22,853 nucleotides of DNA from NCBI GenBank assembly GCA_017997825.1, contig JAGOEH010000035.1, forward strand, positions 1-22,853, given 5' to 3'. The notes below the pieces were generated by a model that was not told where the DNA came from, made no database searches, and saw only the letters and a program-made list of their open reading frames with translations. The position numbers and the translations under genes were made by a program. The DNA comes from Candidatus Delongbacteria bacterium (GTDB lineage: Bacteria; JAGOEH01). This document shows positions 1-8,227 of the stretch, one piece after another. How positions within the stretch are numbered: position 1 is the first letter of the stretch; every line of letters starts with the position of its first letter.

Positions 1-940
1 CCGGCAGGGGCTGGCCGCTGCCGCCCAAGGCGGCGGGTATCCCTTGTCCGGCGGATATCAGACTCAAGGCGGAAATCAAGACATAACGGACATTGCTTTC
101 CTCCATCAGCCAGGGGATCGGTTGGCCGGTCTGATCGGTAACCGGGGCCATGGTAGCCGGATTGATGATCACCGGAGGAACGGTGGTGACATAGGGAATT
201 GAGGTAATAGACGGGATATTGGCAACAAAGATTTCGGCCGGGGTGCGGTTCAACAGGGAATCGAAGATCATATCCATCAACCCGCCGTAAACCGAAGCCG
301 GAGTCACGGTGGTTCCGGAGATGATCGTCCCGCGGATCACTCCCCCTAGAATATCGTTATTACCGATCCAGAGGGTCACTAGGGTCGGGGTATGCAGTAA
401 AGCCTGCTGAACGACCGTGGTATTACCCAGGTTGGGATTCCGCAGAATCATGCTGAAAAAGGAATTGCCGACCGACTGAGAATTGGTGGCATCGGTACAG
501 TAAAGCAGATCGCGGGTAGTGGCCCCCGGCACACCCAGATTATGGTAGGGCATAGCCAGGGTCGCATTCAATAAAAGAGTCAACGGATTGACCGTCAACG
601 GATCAGCGGCGATGGTCAATCCCCCTTTGTGGGCCAGAGGCGTCATCGGATTCCCGTTGACATCCCGGGAGGATCCGATTCCGGGTTCCGCAATCAGCGG
701 CATCTCAAAATGCTCGATCCCGGCCTGATGAGCAATCAGGGCCGGATAACTGGCCTGCTGCCAGTCCTGCCGCATGCCGCTGTTCTGCATGCCGGCCGTA
801 ATACTATTCCCCATGGCTACATATCGCCGAAAATAGATTGTCCGATCAGTAATTTCCGGTTCCGACGGCTGATTCAGGCTGCACCCGGTCAGAATCAGAA
901 TGATACCCAGTAAATGAAAGATAATCCATCGTTTATTCAT
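1..940 (-). CDS. SGNH/GDSL-family hydrolase lipoprotein (3' end outside window)
   Basis: An open frame runs from the ATG at 940-938 to the left edge, about 313 codons with no stop, so the C-terminus is missing. The N-terminus is a lipoprotein signal with a lipobox (ILTGC, Cys about residue 21), which suggests membrane anchoring. Block I of the SGNH fold appears as AMGNSITAG, with Ser as likely nucleophile, and block III as WIGNNDILGG. The catalytic Asp-His pair expected near the C-terminus may lie outside the window. SGNH enzymes hydrolyse esters and lipids; the substrate cannot be read here. A good ribosome site (AAAGGAAGG) precedes the start. The gene lies 43 bases downstream of the FadL-type porin on the same strand, so they are probably co-transcribed and may act together on acylated or hydrophobic substrates (inference). 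Confidence 0.85.
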   Translation of the reverse strand, partial: MNKRWIIFHLLGIILILTGCSLNQPSEPEITDRTIYFRRYVAMGNSITAGMQNSGMRQDWQQASYPALIAHQAGIEHFEMPLIAEPGIGSSRDVNGNPMTPLAHKGGLTIAADPLTVNPLTLLLNATLAMPYHNLGVPGATTRDLLYCTDATNSQSVGNSFFSMILRNPNLGNTTVVQQALLHTPTLVTLWIGNNDILGGVIRGTIISGTTVTPASVYGGLMDMIFDSLLNRTPAEIFVANIPSITSIPYVTTVPPVIINPATMAPVTDQTGQPIPWLMEESNVRYVLISALSLISAGQGIPAALGGSGQPLP

Positions 941-983
941 AGTCAGGCCTTCCTTTGATAGCTAAATTCCATCGATTCGATCA

Positions 984-2249
984 TTAAAAACGGTATCCCA
1001 GCGACAATCCCAGCACATGAGCATAGGATTCGTAGGCGCCATCCAGCAGTTCATACTGGACCGGCTTCCCGTCCTTCAGCGTATCCCGCTCATTGAACAT
1101 GATAGCCATATAATTCATGTCGATGGTGAAATTACTGAAGGTATAACCGAATCCGATGCACAGATCGTGGCGATCGGCATCCCCCAGCAGAGAACTCATC
1201 GATTCCTTGGGCTGGGGCGAATGGTCGAAGATGTAGCCGGTCCGAAGACTGAAGGCCTGATTGACCTGATATTCCAGCCCCAATCGCAGCATATAGGTAT
1301 CGTCATAATCCTCTTTAACCTCGGAATTGATGGAGGAATCATCGAATTTCATTTCCAATTTCTCGAAACTGCTCCAGGCAATATAGTTGGCGGTAAAGCC
1401 AAGCAGCAATTTGGGCGTTAGCCGGAAGGCCGCACCGATCGAAGCGGTGGCCGGCAAAGCGATCTCGCTGTCCACATTTTGGTCCACCATCTTGGTGGCA
1501 GCGACGGCCTGCAGCGGGGTATTGAAGACCGTAAAATCGGCTTCGGCATCATTGAAGGTGGTGACGATTTCATGCCGGTAGGCCAGACCTAGCGACCAGC
1601 GTTCCCGCTTGTACAGCAGTCCCAGATTGAAGCTGAAGGAGGGATCACAAGCGCCCTCAAGTTCCAGGATTCCAGCTTCCGAATTGGGGCTGTGTTCGAA
1701 CAGGGCAATATTCCGCTTCAGTATCACCTTGCCGTACAGCATATCTCCGCCGACCGCCAGCGATAGACTGGGCAGAAGCTGATAACTGGCCGCCAGGGCA
1801 AAATTGAAATACTGGATGGTCGCGTCATACGAAACAAAACGACCCACAAAGCTTCCATCGTCGTTCCAGCGCATGCCCAACCCGAAATTATTGAAAATCC
1901 CGGCCCCCAGCGAAAGCTTGGGCGTGACATGATAGTTGCCGTACACATGGATCGGGGTAAAAACCTGAGTTTCAGAAACAGCGGATTCGCCGCCCGGAAA
2001 GGGCTGACACGGGGTAAACTTGGTTTTGGGGGCGATCAGATGAAGACCCGCCATCACCGTATTATGCTCAATAAAGGACAATCCGGCCGGATTGTAATAG
2101 ATGGCGGATGCATCATCCGCGATTGCCGCAAAAGCACCGGCCATCCCGATTGCGCGTCCCCCATGCTCGTAGAGTGCAAATCCCGCTCCGAAACCGGTAT
2201 TCGTCACCAACAGAATCACCATCATCAGACTCAACAAGCGAAGCTTCAT
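984..2249 (-). CDS. OmpP1/FadL/TodX-family outer-membrane transport protein
   Basis: 421 residues. There is a Sec signal peptide (about residues 1-21, ending near GFGAG), followed by the family hallmark: a start resembling GFALYEHGGRAIGMAGAF, then ADDASAIYYNPAGLS. The rest alternates in a beta-barrel manner and ends in an aromatic residue (GLSLGYRF), as expected for Bam-inserted barrels. Known members carry long-chain fatty acids or other hydrophobic compounds across the outer membrane; the substrate here is unknown. The length is normal for the family. The start at 2249 is backed by AAAGGAGGAG a few bases upstream and by a strong promoter about 50 bases further up. It is the first gene of a likely two-gene unit with the SGNH hydrolase. 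Confidence 0.92.
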   Translation of the reverse strand: MKLRLLSLMMVILLVTNTGFGAGFALYEHGGRAIGMAGAFAAIADDASAIYYNPAGLSFIEHNTVMAGLHLIAPKTKFTPCQPFPGGESAVSETQVFTPIHVYGNYHVTPKLSLGAGIFNNFGLGMRWNDDGSFVGRFVSYDATIQYFNFALAASYQLLPSLSLAVGGDMLYGKVILKRNIALFEHSPNSEAGILELEGACDPSFSFNLGLLYKRERWSLGLAYRHEIVTTFNDAEADFTVFNTPLQAVAATKMVDQNVDSEIALPATASIGAAFRLTPKLLLGFTANYIAWSSFEKLEMKFDDSSINSEVKEDYDDTYMLRLGLEYQVNQAFSLRTGYIFDHSPQPKESMSSLLGDADRHDLCIGFGYTFSNFTIDMNYMAIMFNERDTLKDGKPVQYELLDGAYESYAHVLGLSLGYRF

Positions 2250-2297
2250 ATACTCTCCTCCTTTGGAATTTTAACAAAAAGTCAAAAATGAAATCAA

Positions 2298-2326
2298 AAA
2301 ATACAACAATATTCACTTTTTGTCAA
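2298..2326 (-). promoter_or_regulatory. Sigma70-type promoter of the porin/SGNH hydrolase unit
   Basis: On the minus strand, TTGACA (2326-2321), 17 nt, TATTTT (2303-2298). The predicted transcript starts near 2291 and leaves a leader of about 40 nt with a strong ribosome site before the ATG at 2249. Confidence 0.75.
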
Positions 2327-2389
2327 TCATTATTTTCATAATTTGTCAAAATATTCCTGATCCGGTTCACTCAATCCTCCAAATTTGTA

Positions 2390-2418
2390 TTGCCAAGCCG
2401 GAATTTTTTTTATATATT
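2390..2418 (+). promoter_or_regulatory. Candidate promoter of the PAP2-Smr-YitT-DUF4175-TPR run
   Basis: TTGCCA (2390-2395), 17 nt, TATATT (2413-2418). The -10 and spacing match the other promoters in this window; the -35 differs at one base from TTGACA. The predicted start is near 2425. Confidence 0.55.
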
Positions 2419-2617
2419 CATTGACCAATGATGGATGATGCGAGAATCCGGATATCAACCTGATACCTAACGGAATTGTGCGTCTGAAAACAGGCAGTCG
2501 ATGACCACATTTTCGCCTATCAATCGCAATGATTTCCTTCAAAACGGACGTGACGATAACCCGGTCCGGTGCATCCAACCGCTCAACCAGCCTACGAAAT
2601 GGAAAACGCTGAACGCC

Positions 2618-3463
2618 ATGCCGATCAATTTTCTCGACCGCCTGACTCTGATCTATAATGTCCTGCTGCTGATCATTATTGCCCTCCGATCCTCCCGTAT
2701 CCAGTACGCCGAGCTTCTGTTCATCTTTCATTCCGCCGTTATCCTGCTGGCTCTAGGAATTATCAAGTTCGACAGCCTTTACCGCCGAAACTGGAGCGGT
2801 CATCTCCACGCCTGGTACTCGCTGGTTTTTCTCTACCCCTATTACCTGGAAACGATTTATTTCAAGTACAGTTATTTACCTTTTGAATTGGATCCCTATC
2901 TGGCAGCCTTCGAAAATTTCCTGTTCAACAGTCAGCCCTCGATTTGGCTGGCCGATCAGTTCCCGGCCTTATGGATCAAAGAACTGATGTCTTTTTTTTA
3001 TCTGGGTCACTTCTATCTGGGCGTGATCGTAGCCATCTATCTTTATCGTAAGCGGCACCAATACTTTCTGGAATTTGCTTCTACCGTGGTCCTGACCTTC
3101 GCTTTCTGTTATCTGTTTTTTATCTTCTTCCCCAGTTCCGGCCCTCAGTTTTATTTCAACAACTCCATCTTTAAACCGGAAATCGGAATTTTCTACTATG
3201 TATTGAGTTATATCGAATTGAATATCGAGATTCCCAGCGGGGCCTTTCCCAGTTCGCATGTCGCGGTGGAAGGTTTGGTAATCCTCTATACCCAAAAGTA
3301 TATCAAATCCCGCTGGCGATATGTGATCCTGTTTCTCAGCTTCGGCCTGATCATGTCGACGGTCTATATCCGGGCGCACTATGTGATCGATGTTATGGCC
3401 GGGCTGGCGGTATGCTCTGTCTTTTATCACCTGATGCAGTATTATGATCCCTATCATGTCTGA
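2618..3463 (+). CDS. PAP2-superfamily membrane phosphatase/phosphotransferase
   Basis: About 281 residues if started at ATG 2618 (MPINFLDRL). The frame is open to an earlier ATG at 2501, but those 39 extra residues are polar and not family-like, and no clear ribosome site marks either start. Several hydrophobic segments indicate an integral inner-membrane protein. The PAP2 signature is present in its second and third blocks: FPSSHVA (about residues 210-216) and RAHYVIDV (about 250-257), supplying the catalytic His pair and Asp. The first block (KxxxxxxRP) is not seen in classic form, as in the inositolphosphotransferase-like branch (PAP2_3). Family members act on lipid phosphates, diphosphates or phosphodiesters; the substrate is unknown. 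The 3' end overlaps the Smr gene, which suggests translational coupling. Confidence 0.85.
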   Translation: MPINFLDRLTLIYNVLLLIIIALRSSRIQYAELLFIFHSAVILLALGIIKFDSLYRRNWSGHLHAWYSLVFLYPYYLETIYFKYSYLPFELDPYLAAFENFLFNSQPSIWLADQFPALWIKELMSFFYLGHFYLGVIVAIYLYRKRHQYFLEFASTVVLTFAFCYLFFIFFPSSGPQFYFNNSIFKPEIGIFYYVLSYIELNIEIPSGAFPSSHVAVEGLVILYTQKYIKSRWRYVILFLSFGLIMSTVYIRAHYVIDVMAGLAVCSVFYHLMQYYDPYHV

Positions 3464-3758
3464 ATCCGATAACGAGATCTTTCACTACCCGATCACCGAC
3501 ACCCTGGATTTGCACCAGTTTAATCCCCGCGATATCCCCGGACTGATCGATGAGTATATCGACGAATGCCGGCGGCATGGACTTCATTCACTCCGAATCA
3601 TCCACGGCAAAGGAACCGGCCGGCAAAAAGCGATCGTGCTGGACAAGCTGAAGACCAATCCGGGCGTCATTTCATTTCGGGATGCCGGAGACAATTCCGG
3701 CTGGGGAGCTACGCTGGTCGAACTGCTTCCATATAACCCGATCGGTTCTCAGACCTGA
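3444..3758 (+). CDS. Stand-alone Smr-domain protein
   Basis: 104 residues. The frame carries the small MutS-related (Smr) domain almost alone: DLH (residues 22-24), HGKGTG (54-59) and GWGATLVEL near the C-terminus, the three conserved blocks. Smr domains occur at the C-terminus of MutS2 and as single proteins, and several have DNA- or RNA-nicking activity; the role of this short form is unknown. The start overlaps the end of the PAP2 gene by 20 bases. An alternative ATG at 3456 (MSESDNE) would shorten the overlap to 8 bases. Neither has a separate ribosome site, so re-initiation after the PAP2 gene is likely. Confidence 0.88.
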   Translation: MIPIMSESDNEIFHYPITDTLDLHQFNPRDIPGLIDEYIDECRRHGLHSLRIIHGKGTGRQKAIVLDKLKTNPGVISFRDAGDNSGWGATLVELLPYNPIGSQT

Positions 3759-3792
3759 CTCTGATCCAATGATCCATCCCAAGGAGAATTAA

Positions 3793-4650
3793 ATGAAATC
3801 CCGTCTCAAAACAGACATCGCGGAGTATTCGCTGCTGGTCGTCGGCTCCATTCTGTCCGGATTGTCGATGGTTTTATTCTTCATTCCCCACAAGATCTCA
3901 CCGGGAGGAGTAAGCGGAATCTCCATGATTCTCCATTACCTGTTTCACCTTCCGGTCGGATTGGTCAGTATTGCCTTCAATATTCCCCTTTTTCTGACCG
4001 GGCTCTATTTGCTGGGCCGGACCTTTGGAATCCGGACCCTGATTGGATTCACGGTTTCATCCCTTTCGATCGATTTCATGATGACCTTTCTCCACCTGCA
4101 GTCCGTGACCCAGAACACGCTGTTGGCAACGATTTACGGTTCGCTTCTGATGGGTACCGGACTGGGGATCATCTTCCGGGTCCGCGGGACTACCGGCGGG
4201 TCCGATATCATCGCTCAATTGGTTTACAAGTATTTCTTCATCAAACCCGGCACCACTTTTTTGGTATTTGACGGCTTCATCGCCCTGCTGTTCGCTCTGA
4301 TTTTCAAGAGCATCGATTTGACGCTGTATGCCCTGATCGGTCTTTTCATTTCGGGGAAAGTCATCAATTTCATTATCGAAGGCTGGAACTATGCCGCTTC
4401 CGTCTTCATCATCAGCAGCCGGTACGAAGAGATCACCGGCAAGATCATTGTCGATATGGGGCGGGGAGCCACCATTCTAAAAGGAGAGGGAATTTATACC
4501 CATCAGGAACGCCCGATCATCTATTGCGTAATCAGTATCAAAGAGATCAGCCGCATCAAACAGTTTGTCCGGGAAATCGATCCGGAAGCCTTTATCATCA
4601 TCAATGAAGTTCATGAAGTCCTGGGAGAAGGATTCAGGCCCCGCACCTGA
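3793..4650 (+). CDS. YitT-family membrane protein (DUF161 + DUF2179)
   Basis: 285 residues. The N-terminal two thirds hold about five hydrophobic segments with family-typical stretches (FIPHKISPGGVSGIS near residues 29-43, GLGIIFRVRGTTGGSDIIAQ near 123-142). The C-terminal soluble part (about 205-280) is a DUF2179-like domain, with GRGATILKGEGIYT and a closing IIINEVHEVLGEGF. YitT proteins are widespread inner-membrane proteins proposed as transporters, without a settled substrate. The start is fixed by AAGGAG nine bases upstream. It follows the Smr gene by 34 bases on the same strand, so it is probably in the same transcript. Confidence 0.92.
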   Translation: MKSRLKTDIAEYSLLVVGSILSGLSMVLFFIPHKISPGGVSGISMILHYLFHLPVGLVSIAFNIPLFLTGLYLLGRTFGIRTLIGFTVSSLSIDFMMTFLHLQSVTQNTLLATIYGSLLMGTGLGIIFRVRGTTGGSDIIAQLVYKYFFIKPGTTFLVFDGFIALLFALIFKSIDLTLYALIGLFISGKVINFIIEGWNYAASVFIISSRYEEITGKIIVDMGRGATILKGEGIYTHQERPIIYCVISIKEISRIKQFVREIDPEAFIIINEVHEVLGEGFRPRT

Positions 4651-4741
4651 TCCCCTTGATAACATAAACCACGCGTCAATCTGGAATAGAGGAACTTTTC
4701 GCTCCCAATCCAGTTGAACCAAAAGAACTGTTAGCCGTTTG

Positions 4742-4747
4742 AAGGAG
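4742..4747 (+). promoter_or_regulatory. Ribosome binding site fixing the DUF4175-like start
   Basis: AAGGAG with 9 bases to the ATG at 4757. The frame is open to a TTG at 4739, but that codon lies just upstream of this site, so 4757 is the true start. Confidence 0.8.
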
Positions 4748-4756
4748 AATTCTCCC

Positions 4757-7700
4757 ATGTCCGGATCCCATCCGTCATTCAGTCATTATATCCATACTCT
4801 TTACCATCGTTATTTGCTGATCCTGATCCTGCTGGGAGGCGGGCGTCTGCTGGGCGCGCTGATGATCACTTTGGGATTGGCCGGCTGGCTGGATTACCTC
4901 ATGATCTGGTCCAGTCAGGGACGCTGGGCGGCCTGGTTTTGTCTGATCCTGATGATACTAGGACTGGCCGGACTGATCTTTATCCGATCCGGGCGCAGCC
5001 TTTTCCCCCTCCAACGATTTCTCTCCCTGAGTGAAAGCCTATATCCCGATCATCATAATTTTCTACAGAACAGCTATTATCTCCCGCTCCAGTATGGTCA
5101 AAACGCCGAGCTGGAACCCTTGATGGAGATCATGATCGACCGGGCCGGAGTCCGGATGCGTAATTTCAAACTCAGTGCATTCTTCCCGTTCAACCGGATT
5201 CAGCCGGCGCTATGGCTCAGTCTGGCGGGATTGCTGAGTCTGATTCTGCCGGCGCTGTTACTCGATCATTTTTCCATTCACTACCAGCGGATCATCCGCC
5301 CCTGGGATTCCCGACTGGTTCCAATTGCCGGAGATTTTACAATTTTTCCGGGTGATACTCTGATTCTGAAGAACCGCTCCCTGACCGTAACGGCTCAATC
5401 CAAATCGGCATTCAACGATGATATCATCCTGGAATACCGCTATCAGGGTGCCGAACGCTGGAGAGAAGAAGCGATGACCCGCCTCGATCCCAGCCGTTTT
5501 GAATACCGGTTCAAAGAGATCCGGCAACCCCTGGAATACCGGATCAAAACCCGGTTCTTCGCCTCGACGCTCTACCGGGTCGAGGTCACCGATTACCCCC
5601 ATATCAAGACCTTCAGCTACCAGATCATCCCTCCGGCCTATACCCGTCAGAAAACGGTCCAACTGGAGGATATCAGCGGCGATCTGATGGCCATGAAGGG
5701 CTCCATGATCCGATTATCATTCACCACCGACAAACCGCTAAGTTCGGCTGAACTGGTCATGAACGACCAACCCGGAATTCCGATGCGACTGGAAGAGCGT
5801 CAGGCCCGCCTGGAATGGAAAGCCAAGGACGGCGGCAGCTTCTATTTCAAAATCACCGATACCTCCAATCTCAGCCAGCCCGACCCGATCCGCTACAGCC
5901 TGACCATCCAGCCCGATATGGCCCCAATCGTCAAAATCATCTTCCCGGCCCGGGATCTGGATCTGGGCGACGATATGGTCCTCCCCATCCAGGCCGTCGT
6001 ATCCGACGATTTCGGAGTATCCCGCCTGCAACTGGTTTACTGGATCAACGATTCCCCTGAACGCCATACAATTCCTGTCGCCGTCAACCCGCTCCAGAAA
6101 GAACAGATCATCTCTCATATCTGGGATCTAACCCCACTCAGCCTGATTACCGAAGATGTCGTCAGCTACTATCTGAAAGCGACCGATAACGACGCGGTCT
6201 CCGGCCCCAAAAGCAGCCAAACCCAAACCTTTACCCTCCGCTTCCCTTCCCTGTTCGAAATCATGGCCGAGGTCGAACGTCAACAGCAGCAAACCATGAA
6301 CGGCATGGAAAAATCCCTGCGGGAACTCGATAAAATGCAACAGAAAATCGACCAGTTCCAGCAGGAAATGAAAAAGGAAAACCAGATCTCCTGGGATAAA
6401 CAGAAAGAACTGATGGATAAACTGGATCAGCTCCAGAAACAATCCGAACAAATCCAGGAGCATGCCGAAAGTTTTGAACAGATCCTGCAAAAGATGGAAC
6501 AGAACCAGGCTGTAACCGAAGAAACCATGAATAAGATGAAAGAGGTGGAAAAAATTCTGCAGGAACTGGATCCCAAACGTCTGCAGGACCTGATGGACCG
6601 ATTGAAGCGGGACATGCCGACCATGTCGGAAGAACAGATGATGAAGGAACTGGAGAATCTGAAAAAAAACCAGCAGGACTTCAAAGAACGCCTGGACCGA
6701 ACCCTAGCTCTGCTTAAAAAGCTCCAGGCCGAACAGAAACTGAGCCAGATGCAGCAAAAGCTGGAAGAGATGGAAAAACGGCAGCAGAATCTGGAAGATA
6801 AGCTTAACGAACCGGATCAAAAATCAAACAAATCCGATGATCCATCCCCAAAATCCCAGGAGGAGAAACCGGGAAAGCGCCCGCCCAATCCGGAGGAACT
6901 CCGCCGGCAGCAGGCCAAGATCGCTGACCAGCAGCAGAAACTGGATCAGGATATGAAGGAATTTCAGAAGATGCTCCAGGAATCCGACAATAAATTTGCA
7001 CCCGAAGCCCAGCAGCTCCAGCAGGAATCCGATCAGATGAAGATGCAGGAACAGATGCAGGATATCCAGCAGCAGCTCAAGCAGAACGAGATGAAAAAGG
7101 CCGGCAATCAGTCTAAACAATTGCGCAAGGATATGAAGGATCTTCAGAAAAAGATGAGCGATCTCCAGAAAAAAATGGAGATGGATGACATTATGAAGAT
7201 CATGGAAAAAATGGAGCAGATGTATCAGAATCTGCTTTACACCAGCCAGACCCAGGAAAACCTCAACCAGCAGTTGTCCCAGGCTCGGGCCCAGGATTCA
7301 CGGCTTAGTGCGATTGCCCGGGAGCAGGAGTCGATTTATCAGACCGTCAAAGAATCAGCCGATTCACTCTATCAGTATTCCAAACAACGAAGCGAAATCA
7401 GCCTTCCGAGCATGCAGAGAATGGGAGAAGCCCTGATGGATATCCGGGAGGCCGTAGATAAAATCAGCAACAGCCGCTCCTACCAGCCCGGAGAAAATCC
7501 CCATCAAAATCTACAGCAGGCTCGTGACTTCCAGGGTGAAGCGCTGGGTGACATGAACCAGGCTGCTTTTGAGATGTTCAAGAGCATTCAGGCCCTCAAT
7601 GATTCCAAAAAGAGCTGCTCCAATCCGATGCCGATGCCGATGGCCGCCATGCAGCAGATGGCCGGAGCCCAATCCGATCTGAATCAGAGCATCCAGCAGA

Positions 7701-8227
7701 TGATGCAGCAGATCGGGATGGGAAAAGGAAAAATGTCGCCGCAGCAGCAGGAACGCCTCAACCAGCTCTCCAACCAGCAATCCGAACTGGCCAAACAGCT
7801 CCAGCAGTATATGAATCAGCAAATGCAGAAGATGGAAAATCCGTCACCAAAAATGAACCAAACCGTCCAGGATATGCAACAGAGCGCCCTGGATCTGGAA
7901 AACCGCAAACTGGATGACCAGTTGCTCAAACGAAACCAGCAGATCCTTTCCCGGTTGCTGGATTCCGATAAATCAATGCGCGAACGCGAGAAAAGCCAAA
8001 AGCGCAAAGCCGAAACAGCTGAACCCTTACAGTCACGCAAGGTTCCCGAACTGGATGCCCAGATCATGTTCGATACCGACAGCCGTAAGCTCATGATCCT
8101 GGAAGCCCTTAAATCCCGTTACCCCGTCAATTACGAATTGCTCATCAAAAGCTATTTCAATCAATTGCTCAATTATTATCAAAATCAACCGGCATCCGGC
8201 CGAAAACCATCCCCGGAGGATAAATGA
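4757..8227 (+). CDS. DUF4175-like giant membrane-anchored coiled-coil protein
   Basis: 1156 residues. The N-terminus has two hydrophobic helices (about 20-48 and 58-77) and a third (about 150-172). A beta-rich region follows (about 175-495). From about residue 500 to 1050 the protein is an almost unbroken coiled coil very rich in Gln, Met, Lys and Glu, with a Met/Pro patch (NPMPMPMAAMQQM) and a proline-rich break near 690-715. The end resembles DUF4175 proteins of FCB bacteria: QQILSRLLDSDKSMRERE, then LEALKSRYPVNYELLIKSYF. Function is unknown; the layout suggests a membrane-anchored periplasmic scaffold (inference). It is followed by the TPR gene in a 4-base ATGA overlap, a tight translational link. 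Family assignment is from memory of the C-terminal pattern, not a search. Confidence 0.75.
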   Translation: MSGSHPSFSHYIHTLYHRYLLILILLGGGRLLGALMITLGLAGWLDYLMIWSSQGRWAAWFCLILMILGLAGLIFIRSGRSLFPLQRFLSLSESLYPDHHNFLQNSYYLPLQYGQNAELEPLMEIMIDRAGVRMRNFKLSAFFPFNRIQPALWLSLAGLLSLILPALLLDHFSIHYQRIIRPWDSRLVPIAGDFTIFPGDTLILKNRSLTVTAQSKSAFNDDIILEYRYQGAERWREEAMTRLDPSRFEYRFKEIRQPLEYRIKTRFFASTLYRVEVTDYPHIKTFSYQIIPPAYTRQKTVQLEDISGDLMAMKGSMIRLSFTTDKPLSSAELVMNDQPGIPMRLEERQARLEWKAKDGGSFYFKITDTSNLSQPDPIRYSLTIQPDMAPIVKIIFPARDLDLGDDMVLPIQAVVSDDFGVSRLQLVYWINDSPERHTIPVAVNPLQKEQIISHIWDLTPLSLITEDVVSYYLKATDNDAVSGPKSSQTQTFTLRFPSLFEIMAEVERQQQQTMNGMEKSLRELDKMQQKIDQFQQEMKKENQISWDKQKELMDKLDQLQKQSEQIQEHAESFEQILQKMEQNQAVTEETMNKMKEVEKILQELDPKRLQDLMDRLKRDMPTMSEEQMMKELENLKKNQQDFKERLDRTLALLKKLQAEQKLSQMQQKLEEMEKRQQNLEDKLNEPDQKSNKSDDPSPKSQEEKPGKRPPNPEELRRQQAKIADQQQKLDQDMKEFQKMLQESDNKFAPEAQQLQQESDQMKMQEQMQDIQQQLKQNEMKKAGNQSKQLRKDMKDLQKKMSDLQKKMEMDDIMKIMEKMEQMYQNLLYTSQTQENLNQQLSQARAQDSRLSAIAREQESIYQTVKESADSLYQYSKQRSEISLPSMQRMGEALMDIREAVDKISNSRSYQPGENPHQNLQQARDFQGEALGDMNQAAFEMFKSIQALNDSKKSCSNPMPMPMAAMQQMAGAQSDLNQSIQQMMQQIGMGKGKMSPQQQERLNQLSNQQSELAKQLQQYMNQQMQKMENPSPKMNQTVQDMQQSALDLENRKLDDQLLKRNQQILSRLLDSDKSMREREKSQKRKAETAEPLQSRKVPELDAQIMFDTDSRKLMILEALKSRYPVNYELLIKSYFNQLLNYYQNQPASGRKPSPEDK

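Larger units (their letters stand above)
2250..2617. other. Divergent promoter region between porin and PAP2 gene
   Basis: AT-rich stretch holding the minus-strand porin promoter (2298-2326) and a plus-strand promoter candidate (2390-2418). The plus frame of the PAP2 gene stays open back to an ATG at 2501, but neither 2501 nor 2618 has a good ribosome site. A minus-strand frame is open from 2731 down to a stop at 2336; see findings. I see no RNA gene here. Confidence 0.5.

Noticed and set aside
2969-3457. Minus-strand frame of 162 codons opposite the PAP2 gene
   Set aside because: Shadow of a gene whose PAP2 motifs are on the plus strand.
7625-7642. Three tandem copies of CCGATG
   Set aside because: They encode a Met-Pro patch within the low-complexity coiled-coil protein; ordinary repetition in a biased coding region.
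6259-7900. Many repeated CAGCAG/CAGATG-like words
   Set aside because: They reflect the Gln/Met/Lys-rich coiled coil and do not form a regular DNA repeat or CRISPR-like array.
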